Below are positions 5,963 through 7,149 of a DNA stretch of 7,149 nucleotides, piece after piece. A program made the translations under genes and the position numbers. The notes below the pieces were generated by a model that worked only from the letters and a program-made list of their open reading frames with translations, had not been told where the DNA came from and searched no databases. The stretch covers positions 1 to 7,149 of the forward strand of contig DQVB01000345.1 of assembly GCA_015661985.1 (NCBI GenBank), in the 5' to 3' direction. Each line of letters opens with the position of its first letter. The stretch's first letter is position 1. Source of the DNA: Planctomycetota bacterium (GTDB lineage Bacteria; Planctomycetota; Planctomycetia; Pirellulales; Thermoguttaceae).

Positions 5963-6892
5963 CTACGATGCCACCGCCCTTCGGCCTGCCGCTTCGCTCT
6001 CGTCGCTGGCGAAGTTCACCTGCTGCGCGATCTGGTCAAGCAGCTGCATGCAGCACTGGAGGGTCATCAGCAGATCCGTACTAGTGAGGATCCCCACCGG
6101 CTTTCCGCGGTCCATGACGGGCAGGCAGGAGATACGGTTGGCCAGCATGGTGCTGATGGCCAGGTTGAGAACGGTATCCGGCGAGACGGTGATGGGCCGT
6201 GGGCTCATCACGTCGGCCGCCGTGCGCCCGTTCCGTTCGTGGATGTCGCGGTCACTGATAATGCCCAGCAGCCGGCCTTGGGCGTCGCGCACCAGCAGGT
6301 GCCGCATCTGGTTGTCGGCCATGATTTGCTGCACTTCCTTTTGCGAGGTGCTGGGCGAGACGCCCGTCAGGCGGTCGGTCATCAGGTCGCGCACGTGGAT
6401 CTGGTGGTCGAAAAGCCGCTGAGGGTCGCTGCACAAAATCTTATAGATTTGCTGCCGCTTTACGGCAAATCTGGCGGCGAACTCGGCTGACAGGTTCGCA
6501 CCGGCCTCGAGGACACTTCGGCGCTTTACCGTGAGGTGTCGTCGCAACAGGGTCCCGGCCGCGATTCCCGCTGCGCCGATCAACACCACGGCGCCGACTA
6601 ACCACCCCCCCTTTGACGGCGAACTGGACGGTCGTGCGTCCCTTCGAACCCGGAGAGCCGTCGGCTGCCCCGACGTGTTCGCCGCGCCGGCTACGCGCTG
6701 GGCGTGCCCCCAAGTGGCCAGCGTCACCGCGGGCTCTCTTATGACATGGCTCAGCATAAAGGCGGCCAAGGTGACACAGCCGAGAAGCAAGCCAACGACA
6801 GCCGCGTACTCAGACAGCGCCGTACCTTCGTAGCGCCCCAGCTGTCGCAGGGCCGCCCGCCAGAATTCCTGCCCTCGAGTAAAATCTTTCAT
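5963..6892 (-). CDS. Membrane-anchored CBS-pair protein with Flp-pilin-like N-terminus
   Basis: The protein has 309 residues. Residues 20-52 contain a hydrophobic helix with the sequence EGTALSEYAAVVGLLLGC, where G23 followed by Glu at +5 and Tyr at +6 copies the type IVb (Flp) pilin prepilin site. A polar linker leads to a second membrane helix (about 97-115, WLVGAVVLIGAAGIAAGTLL). Residues 165-222 are CBS domain 1 (VRDLMTDRLTGVSP; MRHLLVRDAQGRLLGIISDR) and residues 224-285 CBS domain 2 (AADVMSPRPITVSP; ISCLPVMDRGKPVGILTSTD). CBS pairs (Bateman modules) usually bind adenine nucleotides and regulate an attached or partner protein; no effector domain is attached here. ATG 6892 is supported by GAGGTGA nine bases upstream. 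Two helices would place the CBS pair and the N-terminus on the same side. It is followed after 82 bases by the one-helix protein. The CBS call is firm; the pilin relation is inferred. Confidence 0.92.
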   Translation of the reverse strand: MKDFTRGQEFWRAALRQLGRYEGTALSEYAAVVGLLLGCVTLAAFMLSHVIREPAVTLATWGHAQRVAGAANTSGQPTALRVRRDARPSSSPSKGGWLVGAVVLIGAAGIAAGTLLRRHLTVKRRSVLEAGANLSAEFAARFAVKRQQIYKILCSDPQRLFDHQIHVRDLMTDRLTGVSPSTSQKEVQQIMADNQMRHLLVRDAQGRLLGIISDRDIHERNGRTAADVMSPRPITVSPDTVLNLAISTMLANRISCLPVMDRGKPVGILTSTDLLMTLQCCMQLLDQIAQQVNFASDESEAAGRRAVAS

Positions 6893-6999
6893 GCTCCGAA
6901 ATCACCTCAATATAGACGTAGCCGTTAGGAGACCGAACGAACAGCAGCCTCGCATTTGAGATGGCTTTACCGATCTTGAGGTTTCTGATGGCTCTCGTG

Positions 7000-7018
7000 A
7001 CCGTGCCGCTGCCACGGT
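7000..7018. repeat. Inverted repeat upstream of the CBS gene
   Basis: ACCGTG (7000-7005), 7-base loop, CACGGT (7013-7018) form a perfect 6-bp stem about 110 bases before the CBS protein start. It may be a leader hairpin or operator. The remaining upstream DNA to the window end (6893-7149) shows no gene or convincing promoter; a TATATT run at 6909-6914 lies too close to the ribosome site to serve the CBS gene. Confidence 0.3.
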
Positions 7019-7149
7019 TGTGCTTGCCCGGCACAGGAACCGTCGGTCCCGAGAACGGTCAAGAAACTATAGCTCGCGTCTGTCGGAAAAAGGACGATTG
7101 GTCGCTGGGGATAGGGCCAAAGGCGGCCGAGGGACGCCGAAGATGGGGG

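Noticed and set aside
6810..7034. 74-codon minus-strand frame overlapping the start of the CBS gene
   Set aside because: Some hydrophobic content (ARLLFVRSPNGYVYIEVI), but it has no ribosome site I can see and overlaps the CBS gene in another frame, which has a strong GAGGTGA site.

Overview
This is a GC-rich bacterial window. The gene content suggests a planctomycete (Pirellulales-like): two very small BON-type proteins carrying a Tyr-Tyr-x-Lys-Gln-x-Ala-Gln motif, a one-helix protein with a Pro-Pro-Trp-Leu entry into the membrane, the tail of a REP-associated (Y1/RAYT) transposase with a DnaA-like helix-turn-helix, and a PhoD-like phosphatase. The taxonomic assignment is inferred from protein style; there is no rRNA or other marker gene.

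Layout. Positions 1-1142 (minus) hold the N-terminal half of an alpha-glucan (glycogen) phosphorylase that runs off the left edge. Positions 1143-1832 have no convincing gene; they contain two adjacent hairpins and a sigma70-like promoter pointing at the next gene. Positions 1833-2066 and 2287-2571 (plus) are two tandem, distantly related mini BON-domain proteins, each with a good ribosome binding site. Positions 2572-2869 are a convergent intergenic region with a perfect 7-bp hairpin. Positions 2870-4342 (minus) encode an exported PhoD-family phosphatase/phosphodiesterase, preceded by 459 bases of non-coding DNA with a candidate promoter.

The right part, all on the minus strand and read from right to left, starts with a membrane-anchored CBS-pair protein (5963-6892) whose N-terminus looks like a Flp-type pilin. 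Next is a one-helix membrane protein (5329-5880) that appears to be only the N-terminal part of a longer planctomycete family. Its tail runs into a decayed, frameshifted transposase C-terminus (5088-5402). One base after the transposase stop codon begins a 94-residue unknown ORF (4802-5086). This stretch looks like a rearrangement scar.

Functionally the window is a mix: storage-polysaccharide breakdown, phosphate-ester hydrolysis outside the cytoplasm, ligand-sensing CBS domains and small BON proteins. There is no evidence that these genes form one pathway. The most unusual items are the pilin-like/CBS fusion, the membrane-protein/transposase chimera with its coupled unknown ORF, and a 10-base motif present three times, only in intergenic DNA.
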